A DNA stretch of 64,000 bases from Tyto alba (GCF_018691265.1 NW_024881303.1:13757777-13821776), one strand, 5' to 3'; counted from the stretch's first letter, positions 48,926-62,100 are shown. The notes: a model not told the origin generated them from the sequence alone. Numbers and translations are program-made.

Positions 48926-49515
48926 TCATTTGTACACTTAAAACAGGTTTGAATAAGACCTTCTGCAAATTTGGAAACCAAGATAAAATCTTTCATGCAA
49001 GGTTTAATCCAAATTGGCTGCATAGTAAATGTTAGAAGCACTTTGTGATTATTCACATAAATCTTGCCTAGAATGGGAATAAAACCTTATAAATATCGTG
49101 CTTGTAAACAGATTTATTCCTGGATGAACAGAAATCAGATTCCACGATTATAAAAAACTATACATCTTTGGTAGTCTGACCTCATTTCTTCCAGTCTCCT
49201 GGTAATTAAAATGGTAATAAACTGATAATTAAAGCTTTCATTACTAAACAATTAGTACTTGGGTGTGGCTGAAAGTGGTTCAGGAGGGAACATTGAGACC
49301 TCCAGCCAAGAAAGGAGAAGTAGGAGGCAGGGAGTGGTTGTAGCTGCAGATTTCACCTTGTAGCAGGAACCCAGGTTCAAGCAACAAAACTGAGCCACTA
49401 CCCCCTCCATCTGCCCTGTCCCTGTTCCCTGGTAGATAAAACTGGTAACCCATAGTCTTGCCAAGCTGCAGTGAAGCAAGATTCTCTTCTGTCAGACATC
49501 AGCAAAAGAATTAGA
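48926..49515. other. Intergenic DNA between a CR1 and an LTR
   Basis: AT-rich sequence with nothing recognised. A less AT-rich patch at 49260-49500 contains only a chance 75-codon frame. Confidence 0.6.
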
Positions 49516-49520
49516 GTGGA
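49516..49520. repeat. Target-site duplication GTGGA, left copy
   Basis: GTGGA directly precedes the TG of the LTR and is repeated at 50037-50041 directly after its terminal CA. Confidence 0.75.
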
Positions 49521-50036
49521 TGTAAGGGAAAGAAAGAGTGCTGTTTTCGCAGAATAAGTCTGATAAACGAGGAACGATTCACACCGAGCCTGTGCTGAGG
49601 CCAGAAGATAAACGGTCCTTTTGTCAACTACGATGACCCAGTACTTGGAACTGGCTTTAGGTGGATGGAGATACCAAAAGGCTTAGGAAACCTGAACTTT
49701 TGAACTTTACATCTTAGTACGCTTGCGTGCTGAACTCATGCCTATTAACTTCTCCACCCTGGAGAGAGCCAAGGTTCATTTCCATGAACACGGGACGTAT
49801 GAGCACACACAGGAACAGGCGTGTCTGTACACGGCAAGGCTGTACACCCTGTAGTACTCAACCCGCGAGGAACCAGGGGAGGGAACCCGCGGTTGGGAGC
49901 CAGGGCTATAAACCATCGCCCGGTGGCTGTTCGGCGCGTCCACCTGGGGCCCGGTCTTGCAAGAAGGTAATAAAAAGTGCTTCACAATGCGTCCTGTCTG
50001 AGCCATTGATAATTGGCAACTGAGCATTTTCTCACA
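49521..50036 (+). mobile_element. Solo LTR of an endogenous retrovirus, plus strand
   Basis: A 516-base element with matching ends TGTAAG and CTCACA (an imperfect inverted terminal repeat starting TG and ending CA) and a 5-bp direct repeat GTGGA on both sides. The internal order is that of a retroviral LTR: U3, then TATAAA at 49907-49912, a GC-rich probable transcription start and R region, AATAAA at 49969-49974 followed by a GT-rich stretch, then a short U5. No primer-binding site, gag, pol or env follows, so this is a solo LTR left by recombination. CpGs are still frequent in the R region, suggesting it is not very old. I relate it to avian ERVK- or ERVL-like LTRs without certainty. Confidence 0.85.
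49907..49974 (+). promoter_or_regulatory. LTR core promoter and poly(A) signal
   Basis: TATAAA at 49907-49912 and AATAAA at 49969-49974, 62 bases apart. This is the compact U3/R arrangement of a retroviral LTR. Transcription would start about 25-30 bases after the TATA box and run away from DLK1. Confidence 0.7.
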
Positions 50037-50041
50037 GTGGA
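50037..50041. repeat. Target-site duplication GTGGA, right copy
   Basis: Matches 49516-49520 and abuts the CA end of the LTR. The following T would also match if the duplication were six bases sharing the first LTR base. Confidence 0.75.
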
Positions 50042-51434
50042 TTATTGTCATGGCAAGGAAGGGACTTGCTGGAGACAGGTTCAGACTGCAGCAATGAAGT
50101 GATGACGTATGTGGAAGCTCACAACTCCTAAATAAGGCTGCTCATAGGATTACCTGGTAGTGAGAGCTAACAAAAGAACCAGTGCCTGAGAATGAAGGCA
50201 TTGCCATCCTACCAAACCTTCCCAGCCATTCACAAAACCTTCTCACACAAATGTAGTGATATTTTTCACCTGGTTTAAATAGAAAAGATGGGTACCACTG
50301 TTACTCTTGTTAGTAGTTCATTCACATTACAATGAGAAGGAAAACTTAATCACCTAAAAAGGATTAATCTGTTTCCCACAATGCTCAGGAAATACATTTT
50401 TTTCCTAACAATTTACCAGCAAGTAATGCTACAGAACATTACAGAAGATGCTGTAGTAAAAGATCTGTGGAATGTGACCAAAGAAATTACAGTGACACAT
50501 CCAAATAGAGATGCACGGAGAGCAAAAAATGTGATAATGTAAAATGGCCTTGCAGTATGGATGATCAAACCTGGTCTAAGCTGTGCCCAAACCCTGTGTT
50601 AACCTTGTGACTGTGCTTAGCAAGTAGAGTCATACCTCAACAAGCTAATAGCCGACCAAGATAAATGCTAAATGGCTGCCAGTCCAGGTTAAAATCTTGT
50701 GTACCTACAATTTAGTAAAGGTTTAGCTGATGCCTGAGCCTTCTCTGGAGAGAATGCGTGACCTTTCACACAAAGCAGTGGGAGCGTGGGACTGCTCTAT
50801 GTACAGCAGAAAAGGCAGAGTCAAAGGCAAGAAGAATGAGGCAGACACATTTGTCAGCAAAAGAGTGTTCATTAAGGAAACAATTCTGCTCTGTAACACC
50901 CACAATAATTACAAAGATGAAAAGTTGAGACTCTTGGTGTACTAAGACTTACTGATGAAAACTTTCTTTGACAGAGGAGCTGTTTTGTGTTCTGTTTATT
51001 CACAGACTACCCCAATGAGTCCTTCCTCAGACTTGGGCTGCTGTCCCTAGGAGAGCACATGAAATGTTGGGAATGCTGGTCATGTGGAAATAACTTAGTA
51101 TGTTACACCTCCTAGTTACATACTTGTAATTAAATTATAAATAGAAAGTATATGGGTAAACACAGTAGCCACATGATCAAGGTTGAGCTTAATTTCAACA
51201 ATATTCATAGGAATTTATAAGCGCATTCAAAAGGCAAACTGTCCCTATTCTGGAAAACAGGGCAACTCATTGAGCAAACGTGATTAAAGAGTATGGTATG
51301 CAATGAATAACATTAAAACCAACAGATTATAATAAAATATTACCATTAAATTTAAAGAAGGAAATTTTAACATTTCACTGAATCATCCATTTGAATACTG
51401 CTGAACAAATAACATGCATCACTTATTACTCATA
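50042..51434. other. Intergenic DNA between the two LTRs
   Basis: About 1.4 kb of AT-rich sequence. No retroviral gene, primer-binding site or polypurine tract is seen, so the two LTRs are not a pair flanking one provirus. Confidence 0.65.
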
Positions 51435-52506
51435 TGTCGTGGTTTGGGCCTGGTTGGCAGCCAACCACAATGCAGCAGCTCTCTCTTCGTTCTCCTCCGA
51501 CAATGAGAAGGGACAGAGAGCCAGGCTTGAGGTTTGAGATAGGACTGGGATGGGGAAAAATTCCCCTTTATGATCACAAGCAAAAGGCAGACTCGTTAGG
51601 GGAAGAAAAAAAAAGAACATACATTTATTACAGACACTAACAACACATACCAGAGTAGGACAGTGAGAAGCATTGCCACATCTTGAGAACACCTTCCCCC
51701 CACCCCTCCCTTCTTCCCGGGCTCAGCTCTGCTCCCGATATCTCTACCTCCTCCCCCAGTGGCGCAGGGGCAGGGAATGGGGGGTGCAGTCAGCGCTGCC
51801 ACTTCCTTCATGTTCGGTGAGGGGAGTGTCCAAAACTTGTTCCTCCTGCTCTATTGTGGTCCCCCTCTCACAGGAGATAGTCCTCCACAAACTTTCTCCG
51901 ACATGAATTCCTCCCACGGGCCGCAGCGTTCCCCACACTGCTCCATCGTGGTTCATTAACTTCCTCTCACTGGATTCCCTCCCACGGCTGCAGCCCTTCC
52001 CGAGCTGCTCTGGCGTGGGACTCCCCCGCATGCTGCAATCCTCCCAGCACTGAATTACAGCAGCGGGGCTGCCTTTTCCCATGAGACCCCGGCCTTCTTC
52101 GGGCACAGCACCTTGATTATACCAAGCAGAAGCCACAGGCCATAAATCAATGTCTGCTCCACCGTAGATCTTCATGGGTGGCAGGGGGGGGCCGCCATGC
52201 CGTCTCCCCACAGGATACAGGGGGGTCTCTGCTCCGGCACACCTCCCCCCTCCTTTCTTCATCCGTTCCTCCATTGACCTTGGTGTTCACGCAGCTGCAG
52301 CAACTCCTCCTCACAAGTCCCACTGCCCGTCACCACGTCCCTTCTTAAATATGTTATCGCAGAGGCGCAGCTGATGGGCTCAGTTTCCAAACAGAAGTGG
52401 AGCTGACATGGAGCTGGGGGAGCTTTGAGAAGCTTCTCACAGGGGGCCGCCCCAATAGCCCCCTCCCCTGCCACCAAAAAACTCCACCATTCACTCAACC
52501 AGGACA
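51435..52506 (-). mobile_element. Probable solo LTR of a second ERV family, minus strand
   Basis: A GC-rich block of 1072 bases with inverted ends: TGTCGTGGTT at the left and AACCAGGACA at the right, so the minus strand begins TGTCCTGGTT, a start I associate with common avian ERV LTRs. On the minus strand it contains AATAAA (plus 51624-51629) about 190 bases before its 3' end, as in an R-U5 region. The 176-codon minus-strand frame at 51744-52274 is LTR sequence, not a gene. No clear target-site duplication abuts the ends; TCATA precedes the left end and recurs 12 bases beyond the right end. The absence of gag-pol on either side indicates a solo LTR. Confidence 0.75.
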
Positions 52507-54640
52507 ATATTAAGAATATCATAAGAAGGCATAGAAGTGTTTTGTCCAAAACTTATTAAAGTCAAGGGAGTGTTTATCAATCAATGTCTGGAGCTGAGCC
52601 TGGAGTATAAATTCATCATATAAAGTTAGTGGCCAAGTTAAAATCATTAGGAACCTGCAGTTTAAAAAACTATTGGAGGCTGATATAATTTCTCAACTTT
52701 AGCTTATGATTTCCAGAAGTTTTAAATGTGTGTGGATTTCAGATATTAATTGAATTATAATTTATTTCAGGAGAAATTTAACAATCTTTAACATAAAAAT
52801 TTGGAGAAATTTCCATTCTTTTGTTTAAGCAACAGAAATAGAAGCTAAGCATTAACAGAAAGGAACCTGACATGCACCAAATATATTTCAGTCTTCCAGT
52901 TAAGTGCATGTTAAGATTATACGTATTGTAATCACATTAATCATACCCATAAGTATAAACTAAGTACATCTTCATCCTTAGACTATGGGCAGCTGTGTCC
53001 TTTCTGACACTAGGGCTACTGTTCTGTCATCTCAAATGAATTTCTAACTGCTCTTACATGTAAAAGATTGACTTTCAAAGCTTTCACACTGCTTAGCTGT
53101 CCAGGAGAAAAATTTAACCTGTTCTTTACCATTTCTTGACTAGATGTAACCTCACAACACTTGTCATAGCAAGTTGAGAAAGCAGCATTTTCAAGACCAG
53201 AATAGTATCTTTAAGTCAGAAATCTTTCCTTTTCCGTATTTCATTACTTGAAAGCTCCTTTAGTTGCAAAGAGAGGAACCAAAGTGGTTCACGGACAGAT
53301 CCTAAAGGACCAAATATAGCTCCAAATCCTGTTTGAACAGCTACAGAGGTCTGCTGTACTTAAAAGTCTGTTGGTCAGGATGATATTTAGAGAAGAGCTT
53401 TGAGTTTACAGATAATTTTTTATCCATTTTCTCCATTAAGGTTCTTGATTGAGTCTTCAGTTACAAGCCCTTCTGTTTTACATCTATCAAATGTGAAGTA
53501 AGACTCAGACAATGCTTGTGGCAACTAAAACCAGTTTGACCTTCACAAATCAGTTGCAGTGGGCTTTTGAACATGTACAAGGGTGTCCACTTGGAGTATA
53601 GCTCAGTCAAACAAGAATAATTTTTAAACTTTCATGTTTATGATATTATGTGAATAGTATGCACTGTTAAATACAGTTAATTTGGCTTATATCTCAGCAT
53701 TAGTACTTGGTTGAAGTAAGCAATTAAGTAATGATACAGTGATTATTATATATTATTTGATTTCTGCCGGGTGAGCTATTCTACAGAAATAAAAGATGAT
53801 AATTTTAATGTCCACTTTTTCCCTTATATTAGACTGTCATCTTTCTGGGACATCATCTTAATGTATGTGTCAAGTACAATGGTGACCTGAAACTTGACTG
53901 GGCAACTCTAGCTGATTCCTTTCAGACAAGACTCTGGAGACACAGAAAGAGTGACCTGCAGCTAGATTCTATCTCCGTTCTACAGAGGTATTCAAAGAAA
54001 AAGATCCACACCCAGTTGCCTGCTTGCAGCTGAACATTTGTTATTGTCCTGACTTCAAAATTCAATATAAGAATAACATTTAAAAATGGATTCTTAGATC
54101 TCAGAATACAGATCGTTTTGCTCCTGGAGAAGGTCTGTTTACGGACAGTAAATTATTAATTAGTACATATTCGTAAGTTTGACACACTAGCTAATTTTCT
54201 TCCACCTATGATTTGTACCAACAACATCTGAGTCCTCAAGTTGCCAGTCTGAATCATCATGTCCCTACCTGCCTGATTTTCATGTGCAATCAGATGATTA
54301 ACAGTGCATTTGGCTTGCTGTCCTAGTTGACTTTTGTTTGCAAAATGCTCAGATAAACTTTGAATGCAGAAATTGTTTGCAAAGGAGAAATGAATGAACT
54401 TGATTTCCTATATGGGAACAGTCCAGAAACAACAACTATGTTGTGTCCCAAGTGAATGGTAGTGCAGGTGACCAACAAATTCTAAAGATAATATTTCTGT
54501 CACAGAGTTCTTCCTGAGCACAGAAATATGAAGCATTGAAATTTACAAACTTGCCGAAAGCAATAAATATTTTGCAGAGACTCTTATTACCTATGCTTCT
54601 CCCAGGCTTACCTCAGTATATGCACTGTGGCTACTGGATA

Positions 54641-54705
54641 GAGACTGCTTTTTAATTTTGAGGCTAGTTGTACCATTATGAGATTCTAGAGGCAAAGAAG
54701 ACAAA
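54641..54705 (+). repeat. Diverged direct repeat, copy A
   Basis: It shares GAGACTG, TAATTTTGAGG and TGTACCATTATGAGAT with copy B at 56069-56133, roughly 50 of 65 bases identical by eye. Its class is unknown. Confidence 0.65.
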
Positions 54706-56068
54706 TTTATATGCAAAAAATAAGAAAACAATCAGTTTCATCTAGAAGTGAATAAAAGTCTACTTTCTAACTTGTGCTGTTTTGCCATACAGGAAAATAC
54801 TTTTTTTCTCTGCCAGTGATAAATTTTCACTAACACCATCAAAGGCAGAACAGATTAAAATACAACATGTGCACAAGAAAAGAAAACCCTATTCCACATG
54901 CCATCCTGAAATAAATCCTCTCTCTCTGTGAGAGTGGGAAGAGAGAATTGATTTCAATAGATCTGCATTTACAAAATCTACCAGCCATATGCCCCAGGTA
55001 TGATATCTCCAGCTCACATAGGTGCATGGTGGATTTTCCATCAACTAGTTTATGACTCCATATTTTTGTGAATTTTGTGGCCAATATGCCATTAGACACT
55101 GTTATCCGCATAGGTCACCTACCACGAAGCCCCAGGAGCTCAGCCGGCTGCATGAACTCATTGTCTTGATCATTATGTGATTCTGTCACAACTGTAATTA
55201 GCTCTCAAATGGAGACCACATAGCATGGAAGAAACGGAGTGTCTATCTTTCACCTAATCTGAAAGGAAAGTACACCTTCTAAAGTGACTCATCATCTACA
55301 AGCTTCATATCCTGGAGGAAAGTCCCTTTCCTATTCTTTTTAAGAAGCTGACTGCCAAAAGATCTTTAGCACTCGATATTTCTTCAGTACCTGGTCTTTC
55401 TGTGGAACCCCTAGTTCAAAATGAACTAGGCATGAGAGGACAAATCATGCTTACGTTTTGGGAATCAAGCTGCTGAGATGTCACAAGATAGGAAACGTGT
55501 TCCCCTGAGAGAATTAACAAGATTACTCCGAGAGCTGGAATTAATCATCCAGGCTCTGCATATAGTAAAGGTGGGCAGCTGAATCCCTCCAAAGCATAGA
55601 ACACAGAACACATAGAACACATAGGTCCTCCACTCCTTCAAACAGTGCAAACCTTGAGGTTTTATTTGCTGTGGCAATATCATGAGCAGTAGATGATACA
55701 TGGAAGCATCTCCTCCTCCTCCCGTATGTACCATTGTGTACCTCAGAGGGATGGAGTCAAAGCATCAGAATGCTTTCCCTGTTGGTGAAGGAATTTTGCT
55801 AATGTCCTAAATTACTCAGTGATATCTGTAATTTCCCAGAACATTATGCTGGAAATTAAATGTGATTTTTTTTTTTTTTTTTTAATATGTTTTAAATTTC
55901 TGTAGTTGCACTTCTGGAATTTTTTCCTGAAGTTTTTTTTACCCCTGAATCAAAACAAAAACTTACTGGAAGAGTGGATCTTTCTGCCAAGTGGCATTCT
56001 GTGATGATCTATGATCCATGCTTACCCCCTGCCCAGTCCATAGTGTTTCACTGATAAGATCTCTTCTA

Positions 56069-56133
56069 GAGACTGATTTCTAATTTTGAGGTTAGCTGTA
56101 CCATTATGAGATGCTGGCAACAAAGGAAACAAG
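56069..56133 (+). repeat. Diverged direct repeat, copy B
   Basis: Partner of 54641-54705, in the same orientation and about 1.43 kb away. It could be two copies of an old dispersed element or a local duplication. Confidence 0.65.
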
Positions 56134-59100
56134 CCTTGAAATGTCTCAATACATTACCAGTTTGGAAGACAGACATGAAAACCAGCAAATCCTGAGGCAC
56201 ATACAGTAGACCCACAGTTTCCTATGTTCTGCAGGATGTTCTTCAGTACCTACTTTCTCCATAGCAAAGCAAGAAGCTAAAAGAACATACGATTTTTTAA
56301 AGAACTTGAACCTCTAAGCTTGACCTTTATATAGGCCAATATTTAGGTTAGCTGAGGACAGATTTTATACATGTCCCAGCTCAAAGCTGTACAATAGAGA
56401 AAATAGCTTGAGAACTTGGCCCAAACTTCCCTCATTCCTCATGTGCACAGTTTTTCTTCCTTAGCCAAAAAACCCCAAAATATCACCACTGCCCATTTCT
56501 GGGAAAATTATGGATGTGATTTTTTTTTTAGTAAATCATTTTGGTTCCAATAATAAGAACCATCTGTCTCACAAAGGTTTGTTTGGTTTCAGACATACTG
56601 TGTTAACAATGAACATTGTTACAGAAAAGCCCATAAATTATATGTTGCTGTGGGAGCTTTACAAATGCTGGGCAAAATTCTCTGCTGCTATAAATGGGTG
56701 CAGTTTCACCCCATTACTCTGGCAGAAAACTAGCCTACTGTGTTTCTGATGTCATCAAATAAAAAGACAAGCCACTTAAAGAAGAATTAGGCTAACTTTT
56801 AAGCCACTGCCTGTGTCATCTACAATAAGTGCTGCATAGTTGGTTTTATAATTACCATATTTTTTCTTGTTTTATTGTCCATATATGGATATACTATCCA
56901 GACAAGATGGAAACAGGGGTAATTGATTTTAAGTCTAAATTGTAGCCAGCAGAGAATTTGATTTTGTACTGGAGCTGTGGAGGTCTTATGGGGTTATAAC
57001 AGGAAAATCATGGGTAAGTGTAAGAAACACAGCAGAATAGGTATTATGCCAAATTACTATTAATTTCAGCGTCATGGAGTAAGGTCCTAGAGATGCACTA
57101 ACCCATTTAAGTCAATGAGACTCCATTCAGAAGAGATCTCCTAGATCTCTTACAGCTATGCATCCCTACTTACTCATAACCATATGTCCTGAAGAAAGGA
57201 ATAATGCAAATGCAAATGTGGTGTAATCAGAGTCAGTCCAAAGAGAGAAAACTTTCTATATTGATTATCTACCTTATTACTGATGCTACCAATTATTATT
57301 CAGAATTGGACCAATTATTATTATTGTATTTTGCTAACACAGACTAAGAATATAACACATTTTAGACACTGCAAGACATATTACTGTCCTCAAAAACAGT
57401 ACCGTGGTACCATTCTTCTCATATGGTTGTATCTACCTTGATGGGAATTTAGGTACAGTTGGAAAAATCATAACGTTTACTTCTCAAAAGGCAGTGCAAG
57501 TCTGATCTTAAGTTGGCTAACTTTTATCAATACCACAATCTTTGCACATAAGGCTCCCACAGTTGGGCAGTTTACATCTTCAAAGGTTCTCAATATGATT
57601 TCTGAATGCATTAACTTGAGTGAGAAAACAGCTTATTAAAAAACAATATCTGTTTATTCCCATCGGTTCAAGATAAAGAACTCTCAAGAGAGGATGCCAT
57701 GCAAACAGTGTTTGAGTGACAGTGATTCCAGATTCCCTTACTATATCAGGTCTGCTCTGTAGATAATAGGAAAAGGGATTTTTCCTTTGTGGATTGTTGT
57801 CTGGATCTTCAGAATATAAAGCTCTAAAGAAACACAACTTGACTAACAAAGATTAAAAGGACTCTGTTAAGTCTTTCTTTCCTCCCTTAGACCTCTAATA
57901 AATACCAGCTAGAGCAGGACACGCACAAGTTCTTCCCCGTGAGGACTGGCTGACGAGATCAGCAATGCAAGAAGCAGCAGCTTAACACCAGCCAGTCAGC
58001 AAATCTGGAAAGCTTCTGGGCACTAGCACTGATGCCAGCTAGAAAAAAAGGCTAGGGACAGCGTCTGCATTTGAAAAAACACAAACATTTGGTGCCTGGC
58101 CCTGAAAAGGGTCATTCAGCTGTAACAAACTATTGATATTCAGCTCTTTTTAAATGCCAGTTGGCTCTGGATGGAACTGCCAAGCAGAGGTAAGCTTCCA
58201 CTCCAACTCTTATAGAGTCTGCAGTCTGCCATCCATCAGGGAAGGGAACAAAGCATGGGCTGGACTGTGAGCCAGCCCTTGGCTTGAAGGGGCAGCTAGT
58301 GCCAGCCAGCCTGCCCTGCGGCAGCACCGTGCTCGGGAGGGCAGGAAGCTTTCATTTGGCTCCTCTGATTAAAATACAGCATTGTCCCTCTGCATTAGCT
58401 CCTGGTTCATCAGTCATCTCAATTTCAGTGATAATTTGGCATCATCTCTCAGCCAGGAATAATGAAACTGATTCCCACTTTCAGAAGCAATTTAACCTCA
58501 TTGTGAAAACAATTGAATAAAAGCCTTCTTCAGCTTTGCCATAAATCCAGTGTCCTGAACTGAAATTGTACTCAACAAATCATGCCTATCTCTGTGTATT
58601 TAAGAAAAAACTACAAAACAAATTCAGCAAACTTTTCTCAGCAGTGAATCCTACCCCAGCCCCTGCTCCTTCTAACCTCAGTTGGGTTTACACTGTAATA
58701 TTCCTCTCTCCTCCCTGCTCAGAATAAAAATCAAAAAGGTGAAGAAAAGAATCAGATTGTGTTTAATGCCCAATTATTTTCATATTTTCTGAAAAATCCT
58801 TATCTTGTATTGAAACAAAAAGTCAAATTGTTCCCTGTGGAAGCACAGAGAAACAATTCACTCCAGTGTCACAGTATCAGTAAGTGTTGTCAAGGCTCTT
58901 TGTATCCACCTGCTAGAGAAAATACTTCGCATCACAGTATCAGCATTCATTTTCCTTTATTATATCTGGATGCATTTGTTATTATTTATATGGCAATACA
59001 CAGTGATGCTGTACTTATTCCTGCTCCTTCAAGAGAAGTTTACACATCTTTCTGGCTCTTACATATCTGTAACACATGAAGAATTTAGGTCCTTTTGTCT

Positions 59101-62100
59101 TTCCAACTTTAGTTTTCCTTCCCCTTTCCTGTTTCTGTTATTACGATTATTACCTGTATTATTATTAAAGTCTGTGGCTGGAGTTCAGGTGAAAGAGACA
59201 CTGAATGTGCTGGAGTTAGCAGCTCCACTTTATACCAGAGAGCAATGTGCAGTGCTGCACAGAACTGGGTTAGCTTAGTTCATGCCTTGGGAAATTACAT
59301 TGCTCCAAATACTCATGAGGTGTAGCCACCATTTGTGGCTGAACTAGGTATTGAGGGAAGCTGTTTTAATAAATTTTAATGTTTTAATGAGCACATAGCC
59401 CATGTTACTCTCTGTAGCCAAAGATTTATCATTTTCTTTAATGAAAGAAGGTTTAGGCAGTGTATTGAATCCAGATCAATTTAATCAGCTGTAAGATGCC
59501 AGGTAACTGAAGAAAACAAGTATGAAGTAAACACTGTATTTTTAAAAGCAGTGAGAAAAATTAACTGGCAATGCAAAGTTGCATAGTGGGTTCTCACTGA
59601 GGACCAGGGCTCATGAGCATTTGTTTTAAGATTAAGAAAATTAAACACATGGGTGCTTTTCGTACTGTCCTTATGACCATACATTAAGTCTAAATTCTTT
59701 GTTTGTCCTATTCACTGAACCAGTCCTTGGCAAAGAACAAAATTCCATACATTTTCAGTTTTCAGTAATTCACTAGTGGAGTAAACATAGTAAGACAATT
59801 ATGTAGCTGCAGTAAATTGTTACTTGTAGTTGGCAGGATTGTAAGGGTCACAAGAATGGTTAATTTTGTAAAGTGAGTTTTGTAATAGAAAGAAGAGACA
59901 AGTAGTGAAGATTCAGGGTGCTGGAAAACAGAGAAGGGAACTGAAGCATTGGTGATTTCCACATCTGTTGTTGGCACTGTAGAACACAAAACCTACAGGA
60001 ATATCTTACACTGCAGACTTTACAAAGGCATCCAGTTGGATAGGTTTGAACTTTTGTTGGGTCACAGATTTGGACTGCGTGTGTTTGAGTGGGGAAAAGC
60101 TCCACACTGACAGCGTTCCTTTCAATCCCATATTTTAAGGATGGCCATGATTTGCTTCTATGCAGAGAGGTCAATGAGAATTAACCTTTTTCTTGTTTTG
60201 GTTTTGAGTATTCTGGGCATCTATGTAGGCATGAACTTTTGGATCAGCAGTGGTTTTTTGAAGTGAGTTGCTCACTTCCTTCCACTTACTCTGCTCTGGG
60301 TCTTGGAGCACACTAGTAGTGTTCCTTCTGAATGGAATTAAATCAGATGATGTGCTCCAGCTGCCCGTGTAGCACACCTCAGCCATCGGTGGGAGCTTTG
60401 CTTGCTGGACTGGAGTAGGATTAGCTTGAAGTAAACACCTCAAATGTCTACAGATGTGGAAATCTGGTTCCTCACAGCAACTGTTTCTTTCTAAATACCT
60501 GCTTTATCAGACATCACAGCTTGCGAATGCACATAGATCCTCTCGGATCTTTTTCTGGGATAACATTAAACTTTTAACCAACATTCGCTTTCTTCCATAT
60601 ATCTTGGTCTTCATAACTGTGGCACTCCAGCAACTCTATAGAAGATAAAAAGGACAGAGGAAACAGGGACTAATTGAGGTATCTAAAGTTCTTTATCCTC
60701 TCCTTGAAAATCTGTGTCTTTGTGAGCAAGAATCCAGTTTCTTGATGTTCAGTTACATGACATTGGCTCAGTTTTACTGTTAAAAACATTGTCAATATGT
60801 AAATCAAAGACCCCATAAAGCAAGACAGCGTAAGATTAAAAAAAAAAATGAGAATCAGGGGTCTGATTTGGGAATAGAAAGTCAAAGTCCCAAGAGATGA
60901 ATGCTGACATGAAAAAGTATAAGAACCTGAGGAGAAAAGAAAAATAAGCAAAAAAAAGCTGAGTGAAAATAGAAGCTTGGCAAAAATAAGGATCAGCCTG
61001 TTCCAAGTTACAGAGTTCTCCCCTGATGCCTCCTTAAAGTTTACCTGTCTGTCTAAGACTTGTCTATAGTGCCTGTAGTGATGAGGTAGGGGTAAGCCTG
61101 CAAATGTTTGACCTAGTAGCATGTTAGTCCAAGCAATTTACTATGTCTGTTAAACAATAAATACTTGTTGTCTACTCACAAATTGTGTCAAATCTGGTTT
61201 TCAAGATGCACAAATAAAGTAACTCAGAGCACCAAGGGTTACATTTCCTATGATCTGAAACTGCTTTTAGGGCCATCTCAAATCTAGAGTTATATCTGTT
61301 TCTTTTCGTGGCAGTTTGCCCCAGGGAGTCAATTAAACTTTTGCGAATGAGAGCTAGGTTCAAATTTTGCCTTATGCATCACTTACAGACTTGTTAGCCA
61401 AGCTGTACCTGCTCTTATGTATGTGATTTTTTTTCCAAGCTGATGCATGAGCTGGAAAATATCCACCTGGGTCTTTAATCTCAGGTTGAGTTTGCAAAAT
61501 TAAAAAAAAAATGTTTTTTCTGTGTAAACTGTACAGATCGGGTTTGCAATTTTCATGTAACTGCGGTCATGGAAATGTTTAAAGATGAGTTTTGCATTCA
61601 TTATTATCTAGTTATAAGAACTGGTTCTCTCTCACTATATTTCTTTCAGAGACCGAGCTGGGTTTGAAGAGATAGCAAAGCCCACAGCATTCTTTCTACC
61701 ACTCAGAAGCTGCTGAAGTGTGTCCCGAAAACAAAGAATTGATGCTTGTACTCAATCTGATATAGAGAGAGGCCTGATTGATTTATACGCTAGCATTTTC
61801 TTTGGAGCTTCAGCTTTCTTAATGTGATGCAAACTGAACACACAAGGAAGTCAACTCAGATTATGTTAGAATAAATCAGAGCCCGTTGAGTGCTTTTTTA
61901 GTTTCGTGTGATAATTTAAAGGTTTTCTTTTAATTCTTATGGTAATTTACCAAAAAAGCTGTTTACTACAAGGTGGCCACTTGACAGAGTAAGCTTAACA
62001 GTGCCAGAAAAAACAAAAACAAAACCACAGAAGGTTGACAATGTTAAACTCCCTCTTTCTTTCCAGCAGTTTCATTTCTACCTTCATAAATGTTTTTCTC

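Noticed and set aside
51744..52274. 176-codon minus-strand ORF
   Set aside because: It lies wholly inside the GC-rich minus-strand LTR and has no gag, pol, env or accessory-protein features.
57944..57997. 9-bp inverted repeat (GACTGGCTG / CAGCCAGTC) as a possible small-RNA hairpin
   Set aside because: The stem is short with a 36-base loop and no extended pairing, unlike a microRNA precursor.
59860..60443. Two consecutive minus-strand ORFs (90 and 104 codons) overlapping at ATGA
   Set aside because: The composition looked protein-like at first, but I recognise no family. The overlap is a chance ATGA, and eukaryotic genes are not normally arranged this way. A decayed processed pseudogene remains possible.
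60670..61122. 150-codon minus-strand ORF with hydrophobic stretches
   Set aside because: The hydrophobicity comes from T-rich minus-strand sequence. There is no family motif, CpG promoter or splice-flanked structure.
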